A DNA stretch of 64,000 nucleotides. It comes from Phycisphaeraceae bacterium (lineage in GTDB: Bacteria; Planctomycetota; Phycisphaerae; Phycisphaerales; UBA1924). The stretch is from positions 186,001 to 250,000 of the forward strand of contig JAHBXB010000001.1 in NCBI GenBank assembly GCA_019636655.1. Direction: 5' to 3'. Below the pieces are notes generated by a model. It ran no database searches. It had not been told where the DNA came from and saw only the letters and a program-made list of their open reading frames with translations. Within the stretch, counting starts at the first letter, position 1. Each line of letters begins with the position of its first letter. The position numbers and the translations under genes were made by a program. Positions 44,356 to 53,321 of the stretch are shown here, in pieces.

Positions 44356-45231
44356 TTGCCGATCCCTTCTGAGGCCAACTCGTCGCCATCGCCGGCCCAG
44401 GCCGCCGGCATGCCGGATGTTCAGGGAACCAGTGATACGCGGCGGGTCCCGATTGACAAGGTGGGCGTCAAGAACGTGACGTATCCGATGACGCTGGTCG
44501 TGCCCGCATCCTGCACGGGAGACGGGTCGAGCGGCGGTGAGAGCGGGGAGCAGTCGACGGTCGCGACGATCAATATGTATGTGTCGCTGCCGCACTACCA
44601 GAAGGGCACGCACATGAGCCGGTTCCTGGAGGTGCTCAATGAGTACTCCGGGCCGATCACGCCGGGGCAGATCCCGGAGATCACCGAGGCGATCCGGCGG
44701 CGGTTGGGCGCGGCCGATGCGCACTTCGAGGCGTGGTTCACGTACTTCATCCGCAAGTTTGCCCCGGTGACGAAGATGCCTGGGATGATGGACTACCGGG
44801 TCGGCTTCGAGTGCCGCGCGGGGCCCAAGAGCGATTTCATGATGACGGTGCGGGCCCCGGCGACCAGCCTGTGCCCGTGCTCGAAGGAGATCTCGCAGTT
44901 CGGGGCGCACAACCAGCGGTGCGAGATCGAGGCCAAGGTGCGGCTGAAGGCGGACGGGTCGTGCGGGACGCTGTGGATCGAGGAGCTGGTGCGGATCATG
45001 GAGCGATCGGCGTCCATGGAGTTGTTCGCGGTGCTCAAGCGGCCGGACGAGAAGTTCGTGACCGAGGCCGCGTACGAGAACCCGAAGTTCGTCGAGGACA
45101 TCATCCGGGACTTGGCCCTGGAACTGGATCGGGAGGACCGGATTACCTGGTACTCGATCACGAGCGAGAACTTCGAGTCGATCCACAACCACAACGCCTA
45201 CGCCGAGATCACGCGGGACAAGCTGGCCTGA
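44356..45231 (+). CDS. folE2: GTP cyclohydrolase FolE2
   Basis: FolE2 converts GTP to 7,8-dihydroneopterin triphosphate, the first step of folate and related pterin synthesis. It is the metal-flexible type IB enzyme. The 291-residue protein has TRRVPIDKVGVKNVTYPMTL, MSRFLEVLNEYSGPIT, the metal ligand Cys173 in SLCPCSKEISQFGAHNQR with His185 twelve residues on, as in the family, and a C-terminal FESIHNHNAYAEI with further ligands. TTG 44356 is chosen because GGAG lies 7 bases upstream; GTG 44275 and ATG 44410 are alternatives. No other folate genes are adjacent. A strong hairpin follows the stop. Confidence 0.93.
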   Translation: MPIPSEANSSPSPAQAAGMPDVQGTSDTRRVPIDKVGVKNVTYPMTLVVPASCTGDGSSGGESGEQSTVATINMYVSLPHYQKGTHMSRFLEVLNEYSGPITPGQIPEITEAIRRRLGAADAHFEAWFTYFIRKFAPVTKMPGMMDYRVGFECRAGPKSDFMMTVRAPATSLCPCSKEISQFGAHNQRCEIEAKVRLKADGSCGTLWIEELVRIMERSASMELFAVLKRPDEKFVTEAAYENPKFVEDIIRDLALELDREDRITWYSITSENFESIHNHNAYAEITRDKLA

Positions 45232-45254
45232 CGCGGTCGAGGCGGCGCGAGAAA

Positions 45255-45283
45255 CGACCCGGCCGTATCGCGCGGCCGGGTCG
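45255..45283. terminator. Strong GC hairpin between convergent genes
   Basis: GACCCGGCCG (45256-45265) and CGGCCGGGTC (45273-45282) pair perfectly around a 7-base loop, with one further C-G pair outside. It lies between the convergent stops of folE2 and the 14-repeat protein and could end transcription in both directions, although no U-tract is present. Confidence 0.6.
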
Positions 45284-45315
45284 GTCGTGGCAGAGTTGAA
45301 GGGTGGGCGACGGGC

Positions 45316-47661
45316 TCAGCAGCCGTTATTCAGGGCGGAGAACCACGCCTGGACGTAGGCGGCGATGTCGACCGGTTCGACGACGCCGTTGTGATCGAAG
45401 TCGCCGGCCAGGCCGCCGACGGAGATCGAGACGAACCAGGAGTTGATGAACGCCGCGATGTCTGCGGGCTCGATCACGCCGTTGCAGTCGGCGTCGGCGG
45501 GGCAGGTCGGGTCGTCGGTCCAGCGAGCGATGAAGGCCGAGACGGTGGTGCCGGCGTGCTGGAATGTGCCGCCGGCGATCACGTCGCCGTTTCCGAGAGT
45601 CGTAACGGTGTTGACGGTGTTGTCCAGCCCCGGGCCCATCTCGCTCCACACCACGCCGTCCCACCTTGCTGCGCGGATTGCGCTGACACCGCCGGCGGTG
45701 GTGAAGGCTCCGGCCGCGACGAGATCGCCATTGGGGAGAACGGTGAGGGAGTTCACGGTGTTGTTCATCCCGGTCGGCTCGAGGGCGATCCACGCGGATC
45801 CGGTCCAGCGGGCCATGCGGTTGGCGATCACGCCGTCCGCGGTGGTGAACGCCCCGCCGGCGATGAGCGTGCCGTTGGGGAGCAGGGCGAGGGCGTTGAC
45901 GGCGTTGTTCATCCCGGCGCCCATGGCGGACCAGGTCGTGCCGTTCCAGCGGGCGACGCGGTTCGCGGCGGAGCCGCCGGCGGTGGTGAACGCGCCGCAG
46001 ACGACGATATCGCCGTTGGGCATGACCACGATGTCATTCACAGTGCTGTTGAGGCCGGTGCCAAAGGCGGACCACGCGATGCCGTTCCAGCGAGCGAGAC
46101 GAGCGGCCGCATTGCCGCCGGCGGTGGTGAACGCTCCGCCGGCGAGGAGGTCGCCGTTGGCGAGTGAACGAAGGGTCGTGACGGTGCTGTTCATGCCCGT
46201 TCCCAGGAGCGACCAAGAAGTGCCGTTCCAGCGGGCGATGCGGTTGGCGCCGACCACGCCGCCGGCGGTCAGGAAGGCTCCGCCGGCGACGATATCGCCG
46301 TTGGGCATCGCGACTGCGGCATTGACCGCGCCGTCCACGCCGGTTGAGAGCGTCGACCATGCCGAGCCGTCGTAACGGGCGATGTTGTTCGCGGTGAGAC
46401 CGCCGGCGGTGGAGAAGGTTCCGCCAAGAACGAACCCCGCGCCGCTTCCACCCCCGACGCCGGGCGCCGGGGCCGCGATGTTGACAGCCGCGTCGATTCC
46501 GCTGCCCACCTGTGCCCAGGCGCTTCCGGTCCATCGCGCGATCCGGTTCGCGGTGACGAGTCCGGCGGCGGTGAATCGGCCGCCGGCGGCGAGATCGCCG
46601 TTGGCGCGGGTCGCCAGGGCGAAGATGTCCCAGTTCATGCCGGTGCTCATGGCGGACCATGAGGCGCCGGTCCAGCGGGCGGCGTAGGCGGCCGAGTTGC
46701 CGCCAGCGGTGGTGAAGGAGCCGCCGGCCACGATGTTGCCGTTGGGGAGGGTGGCGAGGGCGTAGACGGTGTTGTTCATGCCGGTCCCGATCGCGGCCCA
46801 GGTCGAGCCGTTCCACCTGGCGGTCCGGTTGGCGCTGATCCCGCCGGCGGTGGTGAAGGAGCCGCCGGCGACCAGGTCGCCATTGGGCAGCGTGATGGTG
46901 GACGTCACGGTGCTGTTCATGCCGCTGCCGAAGGGGGACCATGCGGCGCCGTCCCAGCGGGCGATCCGCAGGGCGGCGACACCGCCGGCCGTGGTGAACT
47001 CACCGCCGGCGACCAGATCGCCGTTGTCGAGCGTGCCGAGGGACCAGACCCAGTTGTTGAGGCCAGCTCCGAGGGCGGTCCAGGCGCTGCCGGACCAGCG
47101 GGCGATGTTGACCACCGGGACGCCGCCAGCCACGCCGAACCCGCCCGCGGCGATGAGGTCGCCGTTGGGCATCACCTTCAGGGCGAGGATTGTGCCGCTC
47201 ACGCCGGTCCCCAGGGGGGCCCAGGTCGAGCCGTTCCAGCGGGCGATCCGGATCGCGGCGACGCCGCCGATTTCGGTGAACGTCCCGGCCGCGACGAGGT
47301 CGTTGTTGGGGAGGACGGCGAGGGCCCGGATTTCGTTGTTCGCGCCGGTTCCAAAGGGTACCCAGGCGGTTCCGTTCCACATCGCGATGTGGGAGGCGGC
47401 GGCGCTCCCGGCGATGGTGAAGTTGCCGGCGGCGACCAGCCGCGGAGCGATCGGGCCGGCGCCGTCGGGATCCCATTCGGTGACGGCGTAGACGGTGCCG
47501 TTGATGCCCTGCAGGCCGTTGCCCGTGAGCCAGCGGTAGTCGCACTGGGCCCGGGCGGCGAGCGTCGGCAGCAGCACTGAGAGCAGGGCTACGGCGAGGT
47601 GAGCGGGGTTCAACGAACGACGGGGCCAGCAGAGGCGGCCTGTGGGGGCGTGACGGGTCAT
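45316..47661 (-). CDS. Exported 14-repeat protein with GC-type dockerin module
   Basis: A 781-residue exported protein. The signal peptide covers about residues 1-38 (AVALLSVLLPTLAARAQ, cleavage near ARA-Q). The body consists of 14 tandem units of about 46-47 residues (consensus elements GGxFTTAGGxxAxRIARW, NGSxW, GTGMNxTV, LPNGDLVAGG). These resemble delta-60 or kelch-like beta-propeller blades; two seven-bladed propellers would fit 14 units. The C-terminal ~62 residues hold the paired EF-hand-like dockerin repeats (CNGVIEPADIAAFIN and DHNGVVEPVDIAAYV), closed by Cys. AGGAG precedes ATG 47661. The role is unknown; carbohydrate or protein binding at the surface is inferred from the architecture. 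Confidence 0.88.
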   Translation of the reverse strand: MTRHAPTGRLCWPRRSLNPAHLAVALLSVLLPTLAARAQCDYRWLTGNGLQGINGTVYAVTEWDPDGAGPIAPRLVAAGNFTIAGSAAASHIAMWNGTAWVPFGTGANNEIRALAVLPNNDLVAAGTFTEIGGVAAIRIARWNGSTWAPLGTGVSGTILALKVMPNGDLIAAGGFGVAGGVPVVNIARWSGSAWTALGAGLNNWVWSLGTLDNGDLVAGGEFTTAGGVAALRIARWDGAAWSPFGSGMNSTVTSTITLPNGDLVAGGSFTTAGGISANRTARWNGSTWAAIGTGMNNTVYALATLPNGNIVAGGSFTTAGGNSAAYAARWTGASWSAMSTGMNWDIFALATRANGDLAAGGRFTAAGLVTANRIARWTGSAWAQVGSGIDAAVNIAAPAPGVGGGSGAGFVLGGTFSTAGGLTANNIARYDGSAWSTLSTGVDGAVNAAVAMPNGDIVAGGAFLTAGGVVGANRIARWNGTSWSLLGTGMNSTVTTLRSLANGDLLAGGAFTTAGGNAAARLARWNGIAWSAFGTGLNSTVNDIVVMPNGDIVVCGAFTTAGGSAANRVARWNGTTWSAMGAGMNNAVNALALLPNGTLIAGGAFTTADGVIANRMARWTGSAWIALEPTGMNNTVNSLTVLPNGDLVAAGAFTTAGGVSAIRAARWDGVVWSEMGPGLDNTVNTVTTLGNGDVIAGGTFQHAGTTVSAFIARWTDDPTCPADADCNGVIEPADIAAFINSWFVSISVGGLAGDFDHNGVVEPVDIAAYVQAWFSALNNGC
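45520..47440 (-). repeat. Fourteen tandem ~140-bp coding repeats
   Basis: The coding sequence of the repeat protein is itself visibly periodic at about 141 bp. Blocks encoding GG(S/A)FTTAGG recur 14 times, and the surrounding DNA (for example the string gccgccggcggtggtgaa) is almost identical between several units. Some neighbouring units are more similar than others, which points to past unit duplication or gene conversion. Confidence 0.85.
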
Positions 47662-47813
47662 GGGAGTCTCCTCGTGGGCGTTGCTGCGATGGCGCGGCGG
47701 CCGCGCTCCGGGCAACACGCAGTGCGCCGGACGCCGCGCGGCAGGGGCCCGCGCAGTGGATGCGCGAGAGCGGGGAAATTCCGCAGTTAATCCGGCGCGA
47801 AGCAGGCAGCGAG

Positions 47814-47848
47814 CAGGCCCGGCCGCGAGAGGGTCGCGACCGGGCCTG
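47814..47848 (-). terminator. Imperfect GC hairpin after dockerin gene 47884-49350
   Basis: CAGGCCCGG...CCGGGCCTG forms a 9-bp outer stem. After one mismatch an inner 5-bp stem (CGCGA/TCGCG) follows, with a 5-base loop. It lies 36 bases downstream of the stop at 47884 and before the next gene's start, a fitting place for termination, but it lacks a U-tract. Confidence 0.55.
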
Positions 47849-47883
47849 GCCGGGTGTTCTTGGTTCTGGGAGGAGAGGCCGGC

Positions 47884-49350
47884 TTAGCAGCCGTTGGTGA
47901 CGCCGATGAACCACGCCTGGATGAACGTGGCGATGTCCACCGGGTCGACGACACCGTTGTTGTCGAAGTCGCCGGCCAGTCCTCCGCCGGTGACGGAGGC
48001 GAACCAGGCGTTGATGAACGCGCCGATGTCGGCGGGCTCGACGACGCCGTTGCCGTCGAAGTCTGCGGGGCAGGAGCCGACCTCGATCTTGATGACCGCG
48101 TCCGCTTCGCCGGTATCCGAGTTGAGGATCACCCTGGCCATGATGTACCGACCGTTGCGGGACATACTGAAGGCTTCGGAGATCCACCGGACATTCTTGA
48201 TGACCCCGCCCTGGACGACAGTGACGCCGTCCTCGAGGACGAGCTGGTCATTCCAGAACAGGCCGCCGACCCGGGGGCCCGATGTGCTCCAGCGGCCATA
48301 CCAGACAACGTTTCCGTCATCGTCGATAAGGACCGGGGCGCCGGTGCCGAACTCGACGATGGTCCGGCCCGCGACGGTCGAGCCCTCCTGCATAAAGACC
48401 TGCCCGTTCTTGATGATCACGTCATCGGAGTTGGTGTCCCCGTCAAGCCTGGCCCGGAACACCATCCCGCCGGTGTTGTTGAGCGCGCGGGCGCCGGTGA
48501 AGGAGAGGTAGTTGCGGCCGGCGATCGGCGAGGGCTGGCCGGCGAGCGCGACCGGGGTCGAGTTCTTGTAGATTCCCGCGATCCCGCCGGCGGTGAACGT
48601 GGGCCGGTAGAAGAAGTCGCCGGCGTTGTTGAAGTCGTACTCGTTGGCTGTCGTGGTGAAGTCGGCGACGGTGACGCCGCCGGGCTGGCCGGGGAGGACG
48701 TCGCCCTCCTTTGCAACGAGCGTCTGCGTGAACGTGTCCGCTACGGGGTTGTAGTCGAGCCTGATGACCACCCGATCGACGCTCGACGTGATCGCGGGAT
48801 CGTCGACGGTCCCGATGAACAGGATCTGGTTGTTGTCGTTCAGGCGGGAGCCAAAGAAGCCAATGTAGACGATGCCCGGCGTGAGCCCCGGGGCGTCCGC
48901 GACGGAGAGGTTCTTCTGGAGCAGCACCCGGTCGGTATTCCAGAACAGCCCCGAGTCGTTCGCGGCGGGGACGGCGTCGAGGTTGAAGAACCACGCCGAG
49001 TCGCCGTTGTTGTTGATGCTCGTGTTGAAGATCCCGAGGCGGGAGAACACCGCACCGGGGGGAGCCGTCAGCGGCTGACCGCCTTGGAGGAGGACGGCGC
49101 CGTTGCGCACCGTCACCACATTCGGGGTGATGATCGCGTTTCGAAGGTCAAACGTCGAAAGGTAGGTCCCGGCGTTGTTGACCGCCGTGGGGCTGGCGAA
49201 AGAGACGTTCCCAAGCCCGCCGATCGAATCGTCCTCGGCGAACAGGGTGGTCAGGCCGAAGGTCTGAGCGCGAACTCCGGCCGCCAGGAAGGCAGCGGCG
49301 GCGACGCCCGACACCACTTGAATCCATCGAATGCTCAGCATGGGTTGCAC
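47884..49350 (-). CDS. Exported protein with GC-type dockerin module
   Basis: A 488-residue exported protein. The signal peptide is VVSGVAAAAFLAAGVRAQ with cleavage near residue 28. The ~400-residue middle is rich in Asn/Asp/Gly and beta-strand-like units such as NNNGDSAWFFNLD, LNDNNQILFIGTVDD, FNNAGDFFYRPTF, LNNTGGMVFRARLD and DDDGNVVWYGRWS. These recur about every 60 residues and suggest a repeat propeller, similar to choice-of-anchor or DUF7453-like exported proteins of planctomycetes. The last 62 residues form the Cys-bracketed double EF-hand-like module (ADFDGNGVVEPADIG and GDFDNNGVVDPVDIA). AGGAG precedes ATG 49350. Function is unknown; calcium binding in the module is likely. Confidence 0.88.
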   Translation of the reverse strand: MQPMLSIRWIQVVSGVAAAAFLAAGVRAQTFGLTTLFAEDDSIGGLGNVSFASPTAVNNAGTYLSTFDLRNAIITPNVVTVRNGAVLLQGGQPLTAPPGAVFSRLGIFNTSINNNGDSAWFFNLDAVPAANDSGLFWNTDRVLLQKNLSVADAPGLTPGIVYIGFFGSRLNDNNQILFIGTVDDPAITSSVDRVVIRLDYNPVADTFTQTLVAKEGDVLPGQPGGVTVADFTTTANEYDFNNAGDFFYRPTFTAGGIAGIYKNSTPVALAGQPSPIAGRNYLSFTGARALNNTGGMVFRARLDGDTNSDDVIIKNGQVFMQEGSTVAGRTIVEFGTGAPVLIDDDGNVVWYGRWSTSGPRVGGLFWNDQLVLEDGVTVVQGGVIKNVRWISEAFSMSRNGRYIMARVILNSDTGEADAVIKIEVGSCPADFDGNGVVEPADIGAFINAWFASVTGGGLAGDFDNNGVVDPVDIATFIQAWFIGVTNGC

Positions 49351-49673
49351 TCCTGGCGGCCCGAGATCGCCGACCCGCGGTTGGATACCTGGGAACCCCC
49401 TCAGTCCCGACGGTCCGGCTTGGCTTCGGCCAGATCAGGTCGCCGATGTCGATGGGCCGGGCTCGCTGTGTGTAGCCTACCGATGATCCCGGGGCTGGCA
49501 AGCGTGCTGGTGTCTTTTGCCCGGGCGGGCGGGCCGGTCCGATGCTATAGATGACGTTCGGCGGTGGGCTTGGGGGAACCCTTGGGACGGGCAGCCTGGG
49601 GTATTGGGTGAAGCGGGCGGGGGGGTGCCGGGTCGGAGACCCGACAGTTGTCGCCTGTGCTTGGACGCCGCCG
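49351..49673. other. Intergenic region between divergent genes
   Basis: About 320 bases separate the exported dockerin gene (leftward) from pbp2 (rightward). It should contain promoters for both and a leader for the dockerin gene. The frame of pbp2 is open back to 49551, but that stretch lacks membrane or PBP features. I saw no clear -10/-35 pair, riboswitch or terminator. Confidence 0.5.
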
Positions 49674-52076
49674 ATGCTCGCTCGACTGATACCCAGCATG
49701 TTCCTACGCAGGCTCCTCCTGCTGGGGGTGATGCTGGTGGCCGCGGTCGTCGTTCCGGGTGTCCAACTGGCGCGATGGACGATCGGTGAGAGCGAGGAGT
49801 TGCGCCGGCGGGCCGAGCGCCGGATGATCGACGAGCGGCTGGTTCCCACGCGACGGGGGTCGATCCTGGACCGGCGCGGGCGGGTGCTCGCGATGGATCG
49901 GCCGAGTTACGACATCGCCGTGGACTACCAGGTCATCACAGGCCGGTGGGCGCTTACCCAGGCGGCCCGCAAGGCCCGACGCGAGAACCGGGGCAACTGG
50001 TCGAGTCTCAGCACCGAGCAGCGGCAGGCGCTGGTGGACGAGTACCTCCCCGAGTTCGAGCAGCGTCTGGAGGCGATGTGGGCCCAGTTCGCGTTCGTCG
50101 CCGGGATTTCGAGGGAGCACCTCGAGCGACGCCGCAACGAGGTGCGGCTGCAGGTACAGACGCTGGCCTCCAAGGTCTGGAGCAAGCAGGACGAGGAGCA
50201 GGAACTCAGGCTCGCCAAGGGGAGCGAGACCGAGGGCGACGGCGAGGGGGGCGGCGAGGTGGCGGGCGCAGCCCGGACGCCGCGGATCCGCGCCCCCATC
50301 CGCGAGCAGGTCATCCCGCACGTGCTTCTGCACGATGTCGACGACCAGACGGCGTTCGCGTTCCAGCGTCTGGTGGCGTCCGAGGCTGCGCAGGGCGCCC
50401 GGAGCCTGACCGGCCTGGGTTCGCTGCCGGGACTCAAGGTGATCGATGCGTCCAGCCGCGAGTACCCGCTCGAGACGATCGAGGTGCTGGTGGACCGCTC
50501 GACGTTTCCGATGCCGCTGCGAGACGCCCAGCCGGCTTCGGTGAGCGTGGGGGGGGTGGCGACGCACGTCATCGGATGGATGCGAAGCGGCGTGCAGGAA
50601 CGGGACATCGAGGCGCGCAAGAGAATCCTTGCCGGCTCGGACGGCGGCGCTGAGGCGCGCGAGGACCTTGGGGCATACCAGCCCGGGGACTCGGTCGGCG
50701 CCTTCGGGATCGAGGCGGGGCTCGAGTACGAACTGCGGGGCATCCGGGGGCTGATCCGTGAGCACCTGGATACTGGGGAGCGGACCACGGTCGCTCCGGT
50801 GCCGGGGCACGATGTCCGGCTCACCATCGACGCGATGCTGCAGGCGAGGATCCAGGCCCTCTTTGATCCGTCACTGGGTCTGGCGGTGGTGCAGTCGTGG
50901 CAGAGCAACCCACCGCCGATCAACCTCGGCGAGCGGCTGGACGGTGCAGCGGTCGTGATCGACGTGGACAGCGGCGACATCCTCGCCATGGCCACCACGC
51001 CCACCTTCACCCGGGAGCAGTACAAGCGCCAGATCGGCGAGATGCTGAAGGACACCCGGCACCAGCCCCTGCTCAACCGTGCGATCCAGAAGGCGTACAT
51101 GCCGGGATCGATCGTCAAGCCGCTGGTGTTGTGCGCCGCGGCGACCAACGGGAACTACCGAACCGACCAGCGGATCGCCTGCACCGGGCACCTGCTTCCC
51201 AACGACCCCAATATCTTCCGCTGCTGGATCTACAAGCAGTACAAGACCACCCACTCCGAGAAACTGGGCCATGATCTTGACGGCGCCGACGCGATCATGG
51301 GCTCGTGCAACATCTTCTTCTTTGAACTGGGCCGGCGGATGGGTCCCGCGGCTGTCGTCGACTGGTTCGGCAAGTTCGGGGTCGGCGCCGATGCCGTTCA
51401 CCCGGACCTTGGCCTGTACAGCCAGCGAGCCGACGGCAGTCTTGCTCCGCTCCAGTTCCCCGGTCTGTCGGCGAGGATCGGCCAAACCGCCCCGACGATC
51501 AGCGAGGCGATCCTGATGGGCATCGGGCAAGGGCCGATCGCCTGGACGCCCCTGCACGCGGCCGAGGCGTACGCCACGCTCGCCCGCGCCGGGCTTCGTG
51601 TGCCGGCCCGCCTGTTGGCCGATGCGCCGGGTTCGCCGCCGATCGATCTGCACCTGGATCCGCGCGCGGTTGCCCAGGCGCTCGAAGGGCTTCGGCGCGC
51701 GACCTCGGAGGCCGACGGCACCGCCAACCACCTCACAATCTCCATCGGTGGTACGCAGTCGTCCGAGCCGATCTTCAACGCCCCTGGCGTGCTGGTCCGC
51801 GCCAAGTCGGGCACCGCCACCGCACGCATCGAGATGGCCGACATCGATGGAGACGGCCTGAACGAGACCAAGGTCTACATCGATCATGCCTGGTGCGTGG
51901 CGCTCGTCGGTGATGCAAGGGACGGCCGGCCGCAGTACGCGATCGCCGTCGTCGCCGACGAAGCAGGCAGCGGCGGCAAGGCGGCGGGCCCGATCGCAAA
52001 CCAGGTCGTTCACGCGCTCATCGCCGAGGGATACCTGAACGCCCCGCTGGAAGCGGACGCCGCGGAGCACCCCTAG
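49674..52076 (+). CDS. mrdA: Penicillin-binding protein 2 (cell-elongation transpeptidase)
   Basis: A class B PBP that cross-links peptidoglycan during cell elongation. It has one N-terminal helix (LLLLGVMLVAAVVVPGVQLA), then the dimerisation motif PTRRGSILDRRGRVLAMDRP. The transpeptidase domain has Ser479-Lys482 in YMPGSIVKP, Ser544-Cys-Asn546 in MGSCNIF and KSGT at 711-714. At 800 residues it is longer than E. coli PBP2 (633). The extra length lies mainly in the pedestal region (~90-210), with a charged low-complexity stretch (KGSETEGDGEGGGEVAG). rodA follows after 42 bases, its usual partner. ATG 49674 is chosen because it begins just before the membrane helix. Confidence 0.92.
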   Translation: MLARLIPSMFLRRLLLLGVMLVAAVVVPGVQLARWTIGESEELRRRAERRMIDERLVPTRRGSILDRRGRVLAMDRPSYDIAVDYQVITGRWALTQAARKARRENRGNWSSLSTEQRQALVDEYLPEFEQRLEAMWAQFAFVAGISREHLERRRNEVRLQVQTLASKVWSKQDEEQELRLAKGSETEGDGEGGGEVAGAARTPRIRAPIREQVIPHVLLHDVDDQTAFAFQRLVASEAAQGARSLTGLGSLPGLKVIDASSREYPLETIEVLVDRSTFPMPLRDAQPASVSVGGVATHVIGWMRSGVQERDIEARKRILAGSDGGAEAREDLGAYQPGDSVGAFGIEAGLEYELRGIRGLIREHLDTGERTTVAPVPGHDVRLTIDAMLQARIQALFDPSLGLAVVQSWQSNPPPINLGERLDGAAVVIDVDSGDILAMATTPTFTREQYKRQIGEMLKDTRHQPLLNRAIQKAYMPGSIVKPLVLCAAATNGNYRTDQRIACTGHLLPNDPNIFRCWIYKQYKTTHSEKLGHDLDGADAIMGSCNIFFFELGRRMGPAAVVDWFGKFGVGADAVHPDLGLYSQRADGSLAPLQFPGLSARIGQTAPTISEAILMGIGQGPIAWTPLHAAEAYATLARAGLRVPARLLADAPGSPPIDLHLDPRAVAQALEGLRRATSEADGTANHLTISIGGTQSSEPIFNAPGVLVRAKSGTATARIEMADIDGDGLNETKVYIDHAWCVALVGDARDGRPQYAIAVVADEAGSGGKAAGPIANQVVHALIAEGYLNAPLEADAAEHP

Positions 52077-52118
52077 CCGGAGCCGCACCGGACCGCTCCG
52101 AGGCGGTCCAACGTCGAG

Positions 52119-53318
52119 ATGGACCGCTACACGCTTCGAACGCTGATCGGCTGGGACCTGACGCTCGGGCACTTCGCCTGGCTGACCGTCGGCGCCTCGG
52201 TGGCGCTCTCGCTGATCGGCGTGTACGCCATCGACGTCGGCACCCGCCTGCCCGATTCGGGCGAGGCCATGTCCGGCCTGGTGGTCCGGCAACTGGTCTT
52301 CCTCGCGGTCGGGCTGCTCGCTGCAGGGCTGGTTGCGTTCCCGCACTACCGGCTGATCCGCATGGTGGCCTGGCCGGTGATGTGGGTCACCCTCGGCCTG
52401 CTGCTGTTCCTGCTGATCCCGGTGGTTCCCTCCTGGCTGGTGACGCCTCGGAACGGCGCGCGTGCGTGGATCAATCTCGGGCCGGTCGACTTCCAGCCGT
52501 CTGAGGTGTGCAAGATCGCGTTTGTCCTGGTCGTGTCGGACTACCTTCGCTACCGCAGTTCCCACCGCACACTGACGGGGCTGCTGCCGATCGCCCTGAT
52601 CACGTTCGTCCCCGTCGGCCTGATCATGCTCCAGCCGGACTTCGGCACCGCGGCGATCTTCATCCCGACGCTGTTCGCCATCCTGCTCGCCGCGGGCGCC
52701 AAGATCAAGCACTTGGTCGCGGTGGTCCTGATTGGTGCGGCGGCGGTTCCCGCCGCGTACCCGCTGCTCAAGCCCTACCAGAAGCAGCGGATCCTGGGGC
52801 TGGTGATGGTCATGAAGGGGGACCGCGAGGCAGCGAACGACACGACGTACCAGAGTTTCACCGCGATTACCCTGACTGGCGCGGGCGGGGTCTCGGGCCT
52901 GGAAGACGAGCAGTCCCGCGCGATGGTCCGCTTCAACCGTCTACCCGAGCGGCACAACGACATGGTCTTTGCCGTCGTTGTCAACCGCTTCGGGCTCCTG
53001 GGCGGTGTCGCGGTCCTGGGGCTGTACCTGGTCTGGTTTGCCGGCGCGCTCGCCACGGCGGCGATCAGCCGCGACCCGTTCGGCCGGCTCGTGGTGGTCG
53101 GCTGCACCGCGGCGGTGGCGGCGCAGATGTTCATCAACGTCGGGATGAACATCGGGCTGGTGCCGATCGTCGGGCTCACACTGCCCTACGTGAGTTACGG
53201 CGGGTCGAGCATGCTGACGGTCTGGATCATGACCGGCCTGATCTTCAGCGTCGCTACGCGCCGGCCCGCTCGGATGAGCCGGCCGACGTTCGAGTGGGAC
53301 CGCGTCGAGCGGGATTGA
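52119..53318 (+). CDS. rodA: RodA/FtsW-type peptidoglycan glycosyltransferase
   Basis: A 399-residue SEDS protein with about ten helices that polymerises lipid II into glycan strands. Signatures are ARAWINLGPVDFQPSEVCKI (followed by AFVLVVSDYLRYR), LIMLQPDFGTAAIFIPTLF and the large periplasmic loop. The C-terminal PERHNDMVFAVVVNRFGLLG, NVGMNIGLVPIVGLTLPYVS and YGGSSMLTVWIMTGLI also match. Position directly after PBP2 favours RodA (elongation) over FtsW (division). The stop lies only 3 bases from the convergent SnoaL-like gene. The phylum has long been debated for peptidoglycan, and this pair supports a functional wall in this organism. Confidence 0.93.
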   Translation: MDRYTLRTLIGWDLTLGHFAWLTVGASVALSLIGVYAIDVGTRLPDSGEAMSGLVVRQLVFLAVGLLAAGLVAFPHYRLIRMVAWPVMWVTLGLLLFLLIPVVPSWLVTPRNGARAWINLGPVDFQPSEVCKIAFVLVVSDYLRYRSSHRTLTGLLPIALITFVPVGLIMLQPDFGTAAIFIPTLFAILLAAGAKIKHLVAVVLIGAAAVPAAYPLLKPYQKQRILGLVMVMKGDREAANDTTYQSFTAITLTGAGGVSGLEDEQSRAMVRFNRLPERHNDMVFAVVVNRFGLLGGVAVLGLYLVWFAGALATAAISRDPFGRLVVVGCTAAVAAQMFINVGMNIGLVPIVGLTLPYVSYGGSSMLTVWIMTGLIFSVATRRPARMSRPTFEWDRVERD

Positions 53319-53321
53319 CGG

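Noticed and set aside
47000-48187. 395-codon frame rich in Arg, antisense-frame shadow of the exported proteins
   Set aside because: Arg/Pro-rich composition is the typical shadow of high-GC genes. It spans the boundary of two well-supported proteins with signal peptides and ribosome sites.
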